From the NCBI RefSeq assembly GCF_020536995.1, contig NC_068360.1, forward strand, positions 19,126,589 through 19,190,588: a DNA stretch of 64,000 bases, in the 5' to 3' direction. Positions 35,500 to 49,336 of the stretch are shown here, in pieces. How positions within the stretch are numbered: position 1 is the stretch's first letter; each line of letters starts with the position of its first letter. Source of the DNA: Dreissena polymorpha (taxonomy: Eukaryota; Mollusca; Bivalvia; Myida; Dreissenidae). The notes beneath the pieces are model-generated. The model made no database searches. It was not told the origin of the DNA and saw only the letters and a program-made list of their open reading frames with translations. Position numbers and translations under genes: made by a program.

Positions 35500-36120
35500 C
35501 ACTTTTTTATTGGTACTAAAACACGTGTAGTGTATGCATAACCTTAAGTTAAGCTAACAAAGACAAAACCAGTTTGGTACAATTAATTCATTTAATAAAT
35601 AGTCCAATTTCTTTTTATTCTTGAAACTAAGTATTGCTCGATTTTTTTTTATTAACTAACATTAACGGTGCAAAGTCGAGGCTGTATATGCGTGTTAATT
35701 TGACACATGTTGGCTAACGGAACATCCTGCTGGAAGCTAGAACGCTTTAATTACCAAACATTGCAAGACGGCATGTCTTTTCTTTGAAAAAAAGCTTTAT
35801 TAAGTTGTTGGCAATGACCATGTTAAGGGACAATTCGATGCATTAATAGCGGGAGTGCATTTGTTCACGGTGTTTGCCACTGAGCCGCAGTAATGGACAC
35901 ATGCTTTGAAGACTGTAAATTGTGGGACTTATTTTTTCCTATTCGTACTAATAAAATTTGAATTAAAGCTATGTGGCAAATGCCAGATTGATTTCCCTCA
36001 CTGGTGTAACAAGCTATGAAATATTTACAGAAAATACCATGCATGAATCGCAAACTTAAGATTACGACTTGCAAAACGGTCATGTACTAATCATATGTTC
36101 AATGTGATGTCAAACATTAT
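35500..36120. other. Intergenic, nothing recognised
   Basis: No gene, RNA or repeat recognised. Confidence 0.4.
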
Positions 36121-36440
36121 TAGCGAGTTCATGTTAGTTAGTGAATGAGTGGGGAAATTGAGTAAGTAGGTGATTCATTGTTTGAGTATATGAGTGAGTG
36201 AGTGAGTGAGTGAGTGAGTGAGTGAGTGAGTGAGTGAGTGAGTGAGTGAGTGAGTGAGTGAGTGAGTGAGTGAGTGAATTAGTATATGAGTAACTGAGAA
36301 TATGAATGAGTGAATGATCGAATTAGAGAATGAGTGCGAGAGTAAGTTTGTGCGAGAGTAAGTAAATGAGTGAGTGAGAGAGATAGACAGTTTTAGTGAA
36401 TTACTGAGTGAGTGAACATGTTAGTGTATTAGTGAGTGAA
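36121..36440. repeat. (GAGT)n array with degenerate flanks
   Basis: Perfect units at 36191-36276, with decaying units on both sides. Same motif as the array at 7770-8645. Confidence 0.9.
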
Positions 36441-38674
36441 CAAAACATTTTAAGAAATATTTCCTATCTGTTATCAAACCAAACAAAATCAAAACAAAAT
36501 CTCATCAAAATCTACCAACTTGTCATCATTTGAATCATCTAATTTATTTCGTTCGTAAATGGAGTAGGTAAACTTAAATTTTATGCGTATATAACATTAT
36601 TTCATGCTCACCAAACACTTTCTGACGTAAATAAATAACAAGCCCTTAATTACAAACTACATAGAAAGGGTCTTTTAAATATCATTTCGTATGCTTGTAT
36701 TACCTCCGGAGGAAAAGTTCTTAAATGTGCATATGTCATTCTTATTTACAGACGATAAACGTATTCATTTTGCCAATCATTAAACAGGTACTCAAGATTC
36801 TTGAGATTTTTAAGATATTTGACATACAGGTACAAAATGTAAATTTAACGATACTGAAACAGAAAAAGAAATAGAAAGTTAATAAACAGCTCATCGTAAA
36901 AACCATAAACGCAAAACGGCAAACATATGTAAATACTGATACTGATATCATAGTAATTGAAAGGATTGGTGCATATTCTGTTTCAATTGTATTAAGCTCT
37001 TCCGAAAGGTGTCGGTGTTTCTTTCTCAGAATTACAGTATTATTAATATTAACAAAGACCTATAGATAACATATCTATAGGTCTTCGATATTAATATGAA
37101 AATACTCATGTTTTAATAAAGATTAAAACGGTTTAGTTTTTGTATCTTTTGAAATCAATGCGGTATGTCAAACACCGGCAACGAACGTATGACCCTCTCA
37201 TAAATACTTATTCATAGTAGATTTATGCACGTCTTTTTTACTAAGAGAATTCTAGTACTCAATAGTTGTATATGTTGTCGTTAGTTTAATTACATATATT
37301 TTGGCTATGCTTATATTTATGTTGCAAGTGTGCTTCATAAATTCAATTTATCATGCTCTAGTACGATACAAAAAATAACGTCAGATAAAAACCTCCCATG
37401 TGGTGTAGAAATAAGAAGAGGATATTTCAATGCATAGACAATTTCATCCCATTTTTATACCGACATTGACGGTATATATAACACCATATGGAATAAACTA
37501 GCCTGTCTCCCACCTTGTTGAATATACCTGTCTCGTGCACGGACTACTTTTTATTCTACCACTGAATGATTTTTCATAAGACATTTCTAGAATTTACATA
37601 GAAACGCTTTCGTGTGTTTGTTTTGAGGTTGGTGTACGTTGCAATCGTTATAAATAAATGAAATAATAAAGGGATGCATAAATAGATAAATCAATAAAAT
37701 TGGATTTATTAATGAATGAATGAATAAATGATTGAATGAATGAATAGCAAGCTAATGAATTCTATGATGTCAGTGCACTATAGCGCTCCGAACCCTACCG
37801 ACGTGTATAATTCCCACAGGACATGCTCGTATTGGGCCTTCCTTGATTTATCAAACATAAATGGCTAATCAAACTTAAAATATTGCTGTTACCACCTCAT
37901 TCCAAATATCAATGTTATTGAATGATATTTAAATTAATAAATTGCGTTTGTTCCTGAAACTGATAATTACTGCTATTATATAGGACTAATACACACATGT
38001 AAAGCTATAAACTGTGTTTGGAATTTTCGTTATTGAATATCAAATACTGTTGTATTCAGTAATGTAATAGAATAATATAAACGAAACTTGATTCGTTGAT
38101 GGCTCCTAGTGTATACACTCTTTTCGATAGACTCCATTTCTTAGTTTGTAATCAAAACGCAAAAACGAAACGACACATGCATGTTATTTCTATAAGTATC
38201 TATATAAGCACTTATTGCATTGTTTTGTTCAGTTATGGTAGTAAATGTAAAACATTATTTTACAAGACTGTATTTAATTCACAAGATGTTTTTTTCAATA
38301 CTAAATTGTTTCGGTAAATAATCACTCAAAACTTTTTAAAAATATAAACCATTTTAGAAAAGACGATTTTCAAAGAGTGGTTTCGAACAAAAATACAACG
38401 AATCATCTGCAAGAACAAAATGCACTGAAGTAATGTATACAACATTGGAACAAATGTGTTTAACACTACCAGGTTTTAATATGAATACGTATGTAGACAA
38501 TTTTGTTTCGGATATATGGTGAGAAGTTATGTGTAATAGCATCGGGAATTCAAGAATTCATTTTAATAATGTATAATTTATTATCCTTTTCTGTCATTCA
38601 CATGGCTGGTTTCATGTTTGGTTTTATGTTTTAAATTGATGTTGTTGTATTGCACTGTGTATAAAATGTATCAC
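36441..38674. other. Intergenic, minor repeats only
   Basis: Contains a hairpin at 37041-37096 and a degenerate AATGA/AATAAATG tract at 37650-37745. Open frames at 36742-36951 and 38096-38317 have no recognisable domain. Confidence 0.45.
37041..37096. repeat. Imperfect hairpin, 13-bp perfect inner stem
   Basis: AAGACCTATAGAT (37055-37067) pairs with 37073-37085 around the loop AACAT. TATTAATAT at 37041 pairs with 37088-37096. Too short and AT-rich to call a microRNA precursor. Confidence 0.6.
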
Positions 38675-39185
38675 TTTAAAGGGGCCTCTTCACAGATTTT
38701 GGCATGTGTTGAAGTTTGTCATTAAATGCTTTATATTGATACATGTAAACATTGGACATAAAAAGCTCCAGTAAAAAATAAAGAATAAAATAAAACAAAT
38801 AAATAAACAAAAGTAACAACTCTCAGCAGGGCTCGAACCACTGACACCTGGAGTCCTGGAGTAAAAACTCTACCGATTAGACCGCTCGGCCATCCATGAA
38901 TGACGAACGTATTTTACACTTTATATAAGCAATCTTCGTAGTTTCACAAAAATAACGACAACAACAAAATTCTCCAAACTTTTCAATCGTTTCGCGTTGC
39001 AACGCTTTGTAATTTTCAGGTCTTTAAATCGTCGAAACATGCATATAATGGATATATTAGAGCATGGTAAATGTTCAGTATTACTGTTTCCTCACAAATA
39101 TCATAACTAAAACGAAAATGTGCGAATCTGAAACAACTTTTTTCAATTTTGTCAATTTACCAAAACGTGAAAAGGCCCCTTTAAA
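38675..39185. mobile_element. tRNA-core inverted-repeat element, copy B
   Basis: TTTAAAGGGGCC opens and GGCCCCTTTAAA closes the element, with inverted similarity for about 27 bases. On the minus strand a tRNA-like core (38828-38897) starts GGATGGCCGAGCGGTCTAA, as in Ser/Leu tRNAs, and has box B GGTTCGAGCCC. The non-tRNA part (38935-39180) matches copies A, C and D closely. Confidence 0.8.
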
Positions 39186-40848
39186 TAAGAGATTCGCGGA
39201 TCTGAACAAGAATGGCTCACCTGGTAACGTTTCTTGAGTTTAAGTATTCCTATATTAATGGGATTTTTTTACTGTTCTTATAAGATGTCCGATTCCTGAG
39301 ACTGGGCCGTTGTTCATCTGGGAGGAAAGAAAATCAGCATGTTTTCAGTGCGTAGAATATTTGAACACGTGAAACTGTGTAACTTGTGTTTTTGACAATT
39401 GTGTTAATCAAAATTTAAAGTAGAATAAATATGTTTATGATAGTGTGTGTGCGTATACGAAAGGTGCAATTATTAATCATGAACGGCAAAATAAACTTAT
39501 GAAATTAATGTTATAAAGATGTGAACAAAGATCGTATTTTGTATAATTTTCTTCAAATGTAATTCATGAGTGTTGGAAATCGTTTGATGCCGTATCACAT
39601 TGGAATTGTATTTTCTGAGATGAAGAGTGTTCATCTTGCTCGGAATAACAGTGATTCTCAAGAAAACATATAAAAATGTTACTTAATCCGAAAATGATAC
39701 AAACAATGAAAAATACTATTTCTGGCTAGTAAAATTTCCTATTTATGTTTTATTTGATTCGTTTTAGCCACGTGCATATGGCATTTGATTTATGGTTTTG
39801 AGGAATGTCTTTATCAATTAATATCGCAATGATGCAATTCTTAACCTTACGTTGATACTATTGTAGTCATGAGTATTGCTATTGGTAACGAGCAGAAAAT
39901 AAGTCAGTCTAGATGATTACATTATTCGCGAAACCTTTTTTCCGTACGAAGACAGCATGATTTTATAATTCGTTTGTATTTGCAGAACGTCTCTTTGTAA
40001 TAATCTTTGTAATCGTGACTTGTCTTCTTTTTCATACATGAAACTAATCTTAGTACTGGTGTTCTCCTGCAGATACAGCGACAGTTGTACGTATATTATA
40101 TTAATAATTAAACATCAATGCTGAAGCTTTAAAGCAAATAAAGGTAACGACTAACTGGGTGAACCCTTGATAATCTGTTAGAGTGCGAAGACCGATAGCC
40201 AACTTTGGATTATCGGAGCTATCATAGAATCGCTGGTGGTTGTAGCGGTAGTCATTGCTGTGTCGTACTGGGTCATGAAAGATACCCGTTTATATGAAGC
40301 ATGTTAAAATGTGCAGTTCTCGAATTATTTTGCAATGCGCATTATTGTAAAAAATATGTGTTTAATAGCCATTCTCTGTATGTGTTTAGGCTTGTGAAAG
40401 GTGTCTTCAAACGCAAAAAAGATAAGCTCCTCAACACAATCATGGTTACGCCGATAGAAAAAGTGAACCAACATCCGGTGTAGAAAAAGGGGCTTTCACA
40501 TTGAATTATTGCTGCGATTTTAATCATGATTTTAATTTATTTAACAACATCGACGCACACTGACCATTGGCTAACTATCAAAAGGATTATACCAATGAAA
40601 TATCTGCGTTGTTAGTAAAAAAATAATTGCAAATACTTATTCATTAATGTTTACAATCAGTTTGAAAAAAATTGTTTGAAAATTTTACTTTATGCAAGAT
40701 GTTTTAAATAGACTCTATTTTTTACACCCTACACTTGCGTTTGTTTAGTAAAGATAACCGTTGAGGCACTTGGATCGGTGTGTTAAAATAAAAAAAATAG
40801 GTAGCATATACATGCATTTTTATTTCTGATTTATCTGTTGGTGACTAA
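39186..40848. other. Intergenic, nothing recognised
   Basis: Open frames at 40301-40483 and 40342-40527 overlap on opposite strands and have no motif. No RNA gene seen. Confidence 0.4.
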
Positions 40849-41005
40849 TTGACCAGTCGCCAAATACGCGATTGCTCCGCCCACTAAGCTGTGTTTTCAT
40901 AAAACGCTTATTCCATTACTCCGACAGTCTTTGTTTGTCGGACAATGTGGCCGCAATATACGAAATCTGATTGATTATTACTTGAGTTTGATTGACAGCT
41001 GGCGA
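40849..41005. mobile_element. Left end of a second TTAA-type element, truncated
   Basis: TTGACCAGTCGCCAAA and GCTCCGCCCAC repeat the terminus at 24861, and 'gtccgacaaa'-type subterminal sequence is also shared (here 'tttgtttgtcggac'). No matching right end is seen downstream. Confidence 0.6.
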
Positions 41006-43130
41006 GTGGTGAATTACTTATATGTGTAAATATAATAAATATGTTTGTATATACTATACAAATAATACAATATTTTTTATGCGTTTATACTTTTAAATAG
41101 TATTGTTTATAATTTTAAATGTGCTGGTGTGTATGATTGTTTAATCTCTCGTTCTGTCAGTATAACCGTTGTAAATAATACAGTTCTTTCCCCTGTGTTT
41201 TCCTTAATATATACATGCAATCGATTCCGTTTTCGCCTTATTCCTGTAAAGCTACATTTCAATGAAATACGCGGATATCCACATTGCAGTAAAATACAAC
41301 AAACCCACAAATTGAATAAACATTCACACGTCAACCATCAACAGAAAATGACAAAGTATGCTAAAACCAATGTTAAGTTCACTCAAACAATATGTCCAAG
41401 TTTATTGAAACAATTATTTTATTGCATTAGACATATTCGAATGTATAACCAAGTATCCAATAACTCTCAATTATATAACTGATTAAAGCTGGGTCACCGC
41501 CTTGGAACGATAAAGACACTGTGATAACTTGGAATATATTGTTATACCATTGCATGTATTTTATAAACAACTATTAACGTTCTATGCGCATTAACGCAGT
41601 CAGGTCATGGGTTACACTGTCATCTACTGAAACCATGCAGCTTTGTGTGACGTAATAACGCTACCCGCATTTTGCAACTGACCCAATTGTGCATGTCATT
41701 TAAGCTTTTATCCTTGTCATATGTGTTTATTCTACATGGTGGTTGATTCTGCTTTAAACGAAAACACAGCTACGGCATATAAGCGCCGATATCATAACTA
41801 AGACATGTGTCAATCTTTCGTGTTGGCGGGTTTGAAGGGCCAAAATACTCGGACACGAAACGACAATTATACACGGCGTAACGACATTAATACTATTTTG
41901 CATTGAGGTTAAGACTTTCGTCGTTAAGGCACTATATGAACCCGATAATACGACAACGCGAAAGAAGGACAAACGTCTTTAGTGACGTATCCGCGCGTAT
42001 ATTTTTTCTTTCGTTTTCTTTTTAACGCCCTTCACATCTGCCAACACGCAAGGCAAATTCAATCACAAGCGTTAATTAAATAGCCATTATCAATAAATGC
42101 AAATGAAATATTTAAGTTTCATGTAGTTTTTCTTGCGGCAACAAACGTTTTGTCTTTGCTCGTTTGATTTTACGATATGGCGTATTGGTGGATTTACGAT
42201 CAGTTGCTAACACGCGGACACGCCAACACGACAGGTACCTTCATTTGTCGTGTTTACGGGTATTATCTGGTATGATGTCGTGTTAGCAATCTTAAAACCC
42301 GCTTTAATGCAATATGGCAGAATATTTCTGGCAAAGTATACTCTATATTTGCTTTATGTGTAATGTTTTGGTTGTTAACATTACACATACCCTATACTGT
42401 ATATGAAACTGGTCATTTGCCATTAATAAAGACCGCTAGAGGTTCCAAAGTATATCTTACCTAATAAATTCATTTGATTTGTATTGTTTCCTTCATTGTA
42501 CATGCACGAATTTAATATTGTGTCGTCAATAAATATTTTAAAAATTACATTGTTTTTCTCTAAACACAAAAAACAAATAAAAACATTATTTAAATATTTA
42601 TTGTTTATGCCTCATGCTTTACTAAACCTTAGCTATGTGTGTAATATTAATCTCTTAAATATATAATCTAAGCAAACACAGACAATGTTATTATATTTTC
42701 ATAAATATGCAATACAAACATTTTCAGATCATTTTCATAAATGCAGTTCAATTTATCGTAAAGAATGAGCTAGATTTCGATGGTAAATAGTATTTACTCA
42801 CCCATGTTAACGAATATGCTAGAGTGTTGCGAGTGGACTATTGTTTATGTTTTTATATTGTATATGTTTAATCGGAACTTATTACCATAATATTACGCAT
42901 CAACAAAATACACTGACAACAGATTAATTAATTGTATCCTATTACCAGATGAAAATCGATAGTATAACAACGCGTATAAACTTGAGCTTTATACTATCGC
43001 TATTTTTAGATCAGGTTTGGGGTTTTCCAATAATTTGACAGTATATTTTTGTCAACTAGGGAAATATAAAATCACCAACAAATGTGATGTCTTATAATTA
43101 TTAATGGAAAAGGGAGGAAATAATAGGATA
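41006..43130. other. Intergenic, nothing recognised
   Basis: A dispersed repeat fragment at about 41478-41570 (see 2010-2090) and a 13-bp-stem hairpin at 42355-42389. The open frame at 41129-41482 runs through AT-rich sequence with no recognisable domain. Confidence 0.45.
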
Positions 43131-43266
43131 AATAGAATATTATGTGAGTTTTGTTTCATGCTCGGCTCGAACCATGGTAGCGCTCGGCAAGCCTCGCGCT
43201 AACATGGTTCTAAGCCTCGCATGATAAACTTGATCTCTATCCAAAACTCACTTAATATTCTCTATA
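43131..43266. mobile_element. 136-bp fold-back element
   Basis: Almost the whole stretch is one imperfect inverted repeat: 'agaatattatgtgagtttt' against 'aaaactcacttaatattct' at the ends, and 'cgaaccatg' with 'tagcgc' against 'gcgcta' with 'catggtt' in the middle. The GC-rich heart in AT-rich surroundings stands out. Probably a small MITE. No duplication resolved. Confidence 0.6.
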
Positions 43267-43681
43267 TATGGCATATGTCAAACAAACAATATACAAGGAA
43301 ATCAATATGTTTCACACTGCAAGTGCATTTAGAGTCACACAATAAGAGAATGTGTTCGTTTCTAAATTAGAAATACGTTAAACTTAATATACAACTAACA
43401 TTTTAGCCGATAAAACGTCGTAAAATTTCTATAAAAGCTTTGCGAAATATGTATATTATACATTATAATACATTAATGTAATAATTATACAGATTTAAAC
43501 ATTATAATATAGTTTGTAACTGGTCAAATAACTGACAAAAAATGTTATAAGAATTAATCGCTTGGCTTAACTTTCATCCTTTTATAAAGTATTCGGGCAA
43601 TTATATCCGTCACATTTTAGTCAGTCTACGATTGTATTATATATGAATAATATAAATATACTCGCATATTGATGTAGCCAT
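43267..43681. other. 3' flank of the fourth C1q gene
   Basis: AT-rich, no gene; likely contains the C1q 3' UTR. Confidence 0.4.
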
Positions 43682-45366
43682 TTATATATGAATCAACATC
43701 CCAGCAAAGCTGTTCCAATAGTATTCATCATACTGGTAGACCTTAATATTGCCATTACTCCTCACCCAGACTTTATCTCCCATGGCGACCTTAGCAAACG
43801 CCTGCATGGTCACGCACAGATAATAGGTCACATCGTTGTGTCTTGATCTCTGCAGCGGCTTTCCGTCATGGACTATGTCAATATATGCCATGGGGCCGTT
43901 CGTTGGGCAATACTGTACAGTGAACAAGTACGCTCCGGCTACGGGCGCTGTGAAATGTCCTGTGTTAGGGTTATAGCCTTCCCCTCCGTTAACCAGGACG
44001 TTCATGAATACAATCACCTGGTTTGAAACATATGTAAACTCACCGGTAGACTGAAGACGGGCGTGAAACATTACCATTGGCACGGCACTCTGGTCTGAAA
44101 GAACATTCGCTTTGCTTAATTGATTTGTAAAATGTTATTTTGCATTAACAAGTACAACTGCAAACATGTTCTTATGTATTCACGACAAAATATAAAATAA
44201 CACAATACAGGGCATAGAGCTGACAAGATAATGAAATAGTTAAAAGCCCATAAACACTCAAAATCAACAAATATTTTGTTCAATATTTCGAAAAATAAAT
44301 TTTACACATAATAAATCGCTGTTCTTTATATCAATAGCCAGAATTTCAATGCTAGATGTGGTCTGGTAACGTAGATTTAACAAGATACAAAACGCTCTTT
44401 TATGTTTGTGTTGGACAATATTTTCAACACATGTTCATTAAATATGTTAGTGTTCGTGTGTCGTATGAATAGATTTCATCAAAGGAAATTAAAATAGAAT
44501 TTAATATGTCACACAAAAATTAAAAAGAGCATTTTGTATCTCGTTTAATCTTTGTTACAATACCACATCCAGCGTTTAAATTTTCACTATTTCAAGGACA
44601 CTGATTGTTTATGGGTAAACTTTAATTTTCGAAATATTTTGCGAAATATTCGTTGACTTTGAATATTTGTTACTTTAAATAATAAATAGTATTTATTTCA
44701 CAGCGACCAAGTAAGGAAGCAAACACTATTTATAATATACACGAAACTTCAAAATCCGTTTTTGCAAAAATATATATAATTAATTTCAACGTAAACGCTT
44801 TTTAAAGGAAAATCTGTTTAATGAATTAAAAACAATGTAATTATTAGCGACGCTACGAATCTTAAATATACATCGTTGTAAAGCAATCAGATATAAACTA
44901 ATTTGATACCTCTCAAAATGTCCAGTGCTTTAGACGTCTGAACCACAAGCGTCTGTATAGATGAGAACATTTCTGCAACCGTTGCAGTTATATTTCTTGT
45001 CCGAGAGTCAATGAAGTCGTCCACGTTAACTCTTAGAGTCTGCTTCGTAACTTCAACATCCTTTACAGTCTGTGACATGATCGACTGGACAGCTTCAGAG
45101 ACGTTCTGCTTCGTTGCTTCCAGCACGTTTATGATTTCATAGAGTTTCGCTTGGTCGTCCTTGATTCTTGCCAAAGTAAGTTCAACTTTTGCGTGAGTGT
45201 AAGTTATCTTATCAAGTGTATCTTTCAGAACCAGCTCGTTTCGAATTACCCTTTCCAGCAACTTCTCCTCGTAATCATACTTCGAGCAAACATCACATGA
45301 GGGTTCTGTAGCAATTGCTTTTACCACGATGGCAATATAAAACATATATCCCAGCGCACGCAACAT
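43682..45366 (-). CDS. Secreted coiled-coil C1q-domain protein (two exons, intact)
   Basis: Exon 1 is 45366-44910 and exon 2 is 44094-43682. The intron of 815 bp starts GTATC and ends TTTCAG, phase 1; the product is 289 residues. Signal peptide of about 20 residues, then EPSCDVCSKYDYEEKLLERV with the same Cys pair, and a coiled coil to about residue 150 with NVS and NIT sequons. The C1q domain fits F, five residues, N, four, Y, six, F, five, GAYLF. Exon 1 has exactly the length of the 5.0-6.2 kb gene, but the sequence is more diverged than between the first three copies, and the flanks do not align. It is therefore an older duplicate. Likely a secreted pattern-recognition protein; ligand unknown. 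Confidence 0.93.
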
Positions 45367-45470
45367 GGTTGAATGGAGTACGATCGCGCTGAATTCGTTA
45401 TATCAATTTAATAAATCTTATCCGTCTTTTATGACATGCGTTTTCTAACTGATCTTAGAACTTCTTCCAC

Positions 45471-45482
45471 TTATATTTAAAA
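45471..45482 (-). promoter_or_regulatory. TATA-like element of fourth C1q gene
   Basis: TTAAATATAA on the minus strand, about 105-115 bases before the ATG, followed by GTGGAAGAAGTTC, which parallels the GAAGAAG tract downstream of the TATA-like box in the other C1q copies. Confidence 0.4.
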
Positions 45483-46290
45483 GCCATTAGCTTAAGACGT
45501 TGAGGTAAGGATAACATGTCATGCAAAAAATGAAACGGCTTATATGAACACCATATGGTGTTATTTTAGCTAATATTTAGGTGTAAGAATGAATGGAGAA
45601 AAAAAACTTCAACCGATCTTCTTTGTATATATAGCACATAAACACATTGCATGTTATTGCATCTTTTGGTTAGTTTGGCAAGTAGTTTAAGCGGTAAGTA
45701 AATTATTTAGCAATATATATTGTGTGATACAAGCCTCGTTTTGTAAACAGATACCATGTTTGACGTCATTTATTATTGAACCAGATAATAAGAGATTAAC
45801 AGCATACGTTCGAATTTCTTAGGAATGTTTATATTGCCATAACATGGCTGTCCGAATATTTTTTCTTACAAACCCACGTTTAGAAAGGGGCTTGGTCTTT
45901 ATGTAGTACTCGTATTCCTCTACACTTAAGCGCTACGAATGCTAGGGTTGGTTCTTCGTGACTTGAAAAAGAATAGATAGAAATTATAATACGCCTGACG
46001 CATTATTTCGATTCTAATCGATTAAAAGCACTGATCTAGTTCACAGCTGTTTGCATCGTAAGGTGTAGTGCTTGTTTAAAAAAGTGTATGCACAAATTTC
46101 GTAGTAATTTGTTCTCTTTTACAGATGTACGAATATTTGCTTATACTTATTGGATAAAAAGGTACATAAAATGTAATAAAATTACTTAAAACATTATTAC
46201 AAACTATGTGTAAATAACCCATAATCTTCTAAAGATTTTTTAAACATGTTGAATAGAAGCTATTAAATATGCCTTCTTTCAAACAAATTC
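45483..46290. other. Intergenic, nothing recognised
   Basis: No gene, RNA or mobile element recognised. Confidence 0.4.
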
Positions 46291-47430
46291 ACGACCAATA
46301 TGAATGCTGCCTACATAGGTTTTGTTTCTTATGACAATTACACAAACACTGCAGCAAAAAAAAAAAAATGGTTATTCAACGACAAACGCAAAAAGTTTAA
46401 CTACACAAGTGATTATTTTAAAGGTTTGGCATTTAAATGTCAAGGCTGGGATCATTGTATTACACAGGTTCCCCCGAGAGCTGTGGGAAATTTAAGTACA
46501 TAATGTCTACCCCCACTGACATATGGGAACTGTAAGCATCGAATCTATGCCAATAAACGTAACAATGTGTTCTTCAACACTGGTACAGTCAATTACGCAG
46601 GATCCTGCCGTAAGGGCCGAATTATGAAGACGATTCAATAGACTGATGGTGTTCCGCACGCTGCAAAGTCCCAGCCATGACGATGTAGGATTTTAAGAAA
46701 GCGTGTAGAACTTGACAACTCATTAATAAAACAAACATCTGGCAAGCATGGCGTAACAACAAGTAAAAAAGTTGGAGGGAGCGTGGAAAATGTAGAATTG
46801 GGTAAACCATCGACTTACTCGGACATGCGACAAACTCGAGGAAGATCACTTCTGCACGAGGGCAACGGTTTAAATAGTCGACAAGTCTAAGTATTACCGT
46901 AGACTTGGTAGAATGAGCTATGTCATAGTGGTTTTGGGTTTCGGGGTTCCCTAATGAAAATAGCTTTTTGTGGAATAAAAACGCACTCGAAGACATGACA
47001 ACTTCGTAAGACACCATATTCCGCGATAGTTGTGACATGAACCAAAACGACGTTTTAGCATGCAGTGGTTCGCCGTAAAGGCTCGATGCGTAACTGCATC
47101 ATTTCTATGTGGTTTAAAGAAATGCATTGTCAGGCACTCCCTGCGTGCGGACAGCGTTGTTGTGACCATAACGACTTCATTTCTATTATCTGAACGCAAT
47201 AAGGAAGGGGAACCTCGGACTAAACTTCTCCTTGTTCGACCTTTGACTCTTTCTTCCTCAATTTGGTTATCAAACACTTACCCGGGGAAAACTTTAGATG
47301 AGCTACTGCTACAGCAACACCCATTAAACCAAAATGCAAATATCTACACACAGGATTGTAACTGGAATGTCATTCGGGAGGGTTTCGGGCGACATAGTTT
47401 AAACTTATACTTATCTAAGCATAGATAATA
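46291..47430. other. Coding-like, decayed segment of unknown origin
   Basis: Base composition is clearly less AT-rich than its surroundings, and several frames on both strands read as plausible protein for 60-140 codons (plus strand near 46435-46620 and 47060-47428, minus strand 46622-47038 and 46951-47277). None shows a domain I recognise, and overlapping openness on both strands argues against any single one being right. Most likely an old remnant of a gene or mobile element. Confidence 0.35.
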
Positions 47431-47830
47431 CTGATTTCGTTAAATTTGAATAATCATTGTACAAATTACCATAATTTGAGTTTATGTATTTATGTTTATT
47501 GATTACAACACTTATCAATGAATTCTTACAATAAACAGTAACAATGGCAATTTCAACTCAGGGCCAAATTATACTCATTTTACGATATTGAGATGTTCAA
47601 AATTGTTAAGGTATTGATAAAATTTGGCTCGTATAACACAAATAAAAATGCAGCAATTATTAAGGTAAGTAGTGTTACATGCACAATATCTAAAAAAAAT
47701 ACCCAATTGATAAAGTTTCATATAACTTTGTAAAAACCCAATATCCGCTGTAACATACTATAGGCTTGCAACTTAAGACAAAATTTAAGTTTAAAGAACT
47801 TCTATTTATAAGTCAATATAAAACGTTCGA

Positions 47831-48560
47831 CCTCGGCGGAGGTCACTTTTGACCATCAGTCATAATTAAAAAATAATAATGTATATATGACCTCGAGATA
47901 CCACATATGAAATACATGGGCTTTGCGATTTCAGACCTTATGAGATTTTTAAAGGCTTCCCGTATGTCAGTCAATTTAAAACTGGTGACCCCAAGGCGTG
48001 AGGCCAGTTTTGTTTAAGAACAAACTGTGTCGAGGACATCTAAATACACGATAAATATGAAAGCCTGTTGATATAAGATTTCAGAAAAGAAGATTTGAAT
48101 TGTCAATATAAAATTAGTCGGGCAAGACCACTATTGACCACAAGGCATGATTTTAAGAAACTTCGTAGACGACCACTAGGTGATGCTACATACCAAATAG
48201 TAAAATCCATTAGCTTTGCATTTTTAGCAGAGAGGATTTTTTTAAGTTTTTGAAATATGTTCTTCTCAAATTGCTGACACATTGGGCATGATCCAAGAGG
48301 CATTATTTGAGAAAAACAATGTAGATGAGTTCGAGATAATTATATATATCAAATTTAAAAGCCTCATATTTTATTGTTTCATGTAAGACTTCAAGAAATC
48401 GTCACAGTACGATATGTAAAATATGTGACCCCTAGGGCAAGGGAAATTTTAGTCTAAGAGGAATAATTGAATTAAACTTCGACAGAGAACCGCTAAACAA
48501 AAGTATAGTTTTGCGGTTTCAAAGTGGAATAGTTAACTAGATTTCACTATAAACATACAA
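47831..48560. repeat. Degenerate tandem repeat array, bivalve 'gaccccaaggcgtgaggccagtttt'-type family
   Basis: Units of roughly 160-200 bp recur with 'gtgaccc', 'ccagtttt', 'accactaggtgatgctac' and 'gatttcaga-aagaagatt'. The same family fills 57290-58300 inside the metalloprotease gene. Probably the core of another tandem-repeat mobile element. The open frame at 48103-48303 is part of the repeat. Confidence 0.55.
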
Positions 48561-49336
48561 TATACAAAAGTTTACCCCATGGGGCATATGCATCTTAATA
48601 TGCTTTCTTAAAAGTTCCCTTGATCTATTTGTACATAAAGTAAAATTAACATGAACGCTATCAAAACAACAATTATTGTGCATACACATATATTTAATCA
48701 AGGAACATATGTCATGCAACGTGATGTTACCTGTCATTATAAGTTCTGTAATGTATGTACATGTTATATTATTTGTAATGCATTATGCATGAAACTGCAA
48801 TTAAACCAATATAAAATAGCAAATATATGTCCAAATAAGTTTGACATGACACAGTTTAAAACATTAAATGTGTTTAACAACATTTAGTAAACACATAAGA
48901 AACCCAAAACACCGTCGACATCAGCAATCTTTTTTTACATAATATTTATAAAATCATGTTGTTTTATCAAACAAAATATGATCACATGATAAATAAAGAT
49001 ATCCATCAGGACTGATCTCACTTTGTGACCTGCAAAAAAAGGTTAAACCGTTATATACATTTCAATATTACTAAATTTCTGGATGATGTGCTGTTGAAAG
49101 TATTAAATAAAAGCACAAAATATGAGTAATGAAATTGATGATGCTGTTTTGCATGACAATTATTAATCAGCCTAGCCGATCCCACACCGAATAGTAAAGT
49201 CATGTTTTAAATTTAGCTGTAATTTGATATTTTGTGTCATATCCCTTGCCTTCGTAAACAAATGTTGGTGTAATGATATGCAAGAAACTCTCTAAAATAT
49301 AATGGTACTTTTACATTTCACGAAGATATTGAAAAA
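48561..49336. other. 3' flank of the ADAMTS-like gene
   Basis: AT-rich. No further exon with cysteine pattern or membrane segment was seen, and no clear AATAAA on the minus strand close to 49337. Confidence 0.4.

Noticed and set aside
37041-37096. microRNA precursor
   Set aside because: Only a 13-bp perfect inner stem plus an AT outer pair; too short and no conservation evidence.
38828-38897. tRNA-Ser/Leu gene
   Set aside because: Boxes A and B are present but the acceptor and anticodon stems do not form properly, and the segment is inside a repeated mobile element. The same applies to 21173-21251, 60488-60578 and 62612-62690.
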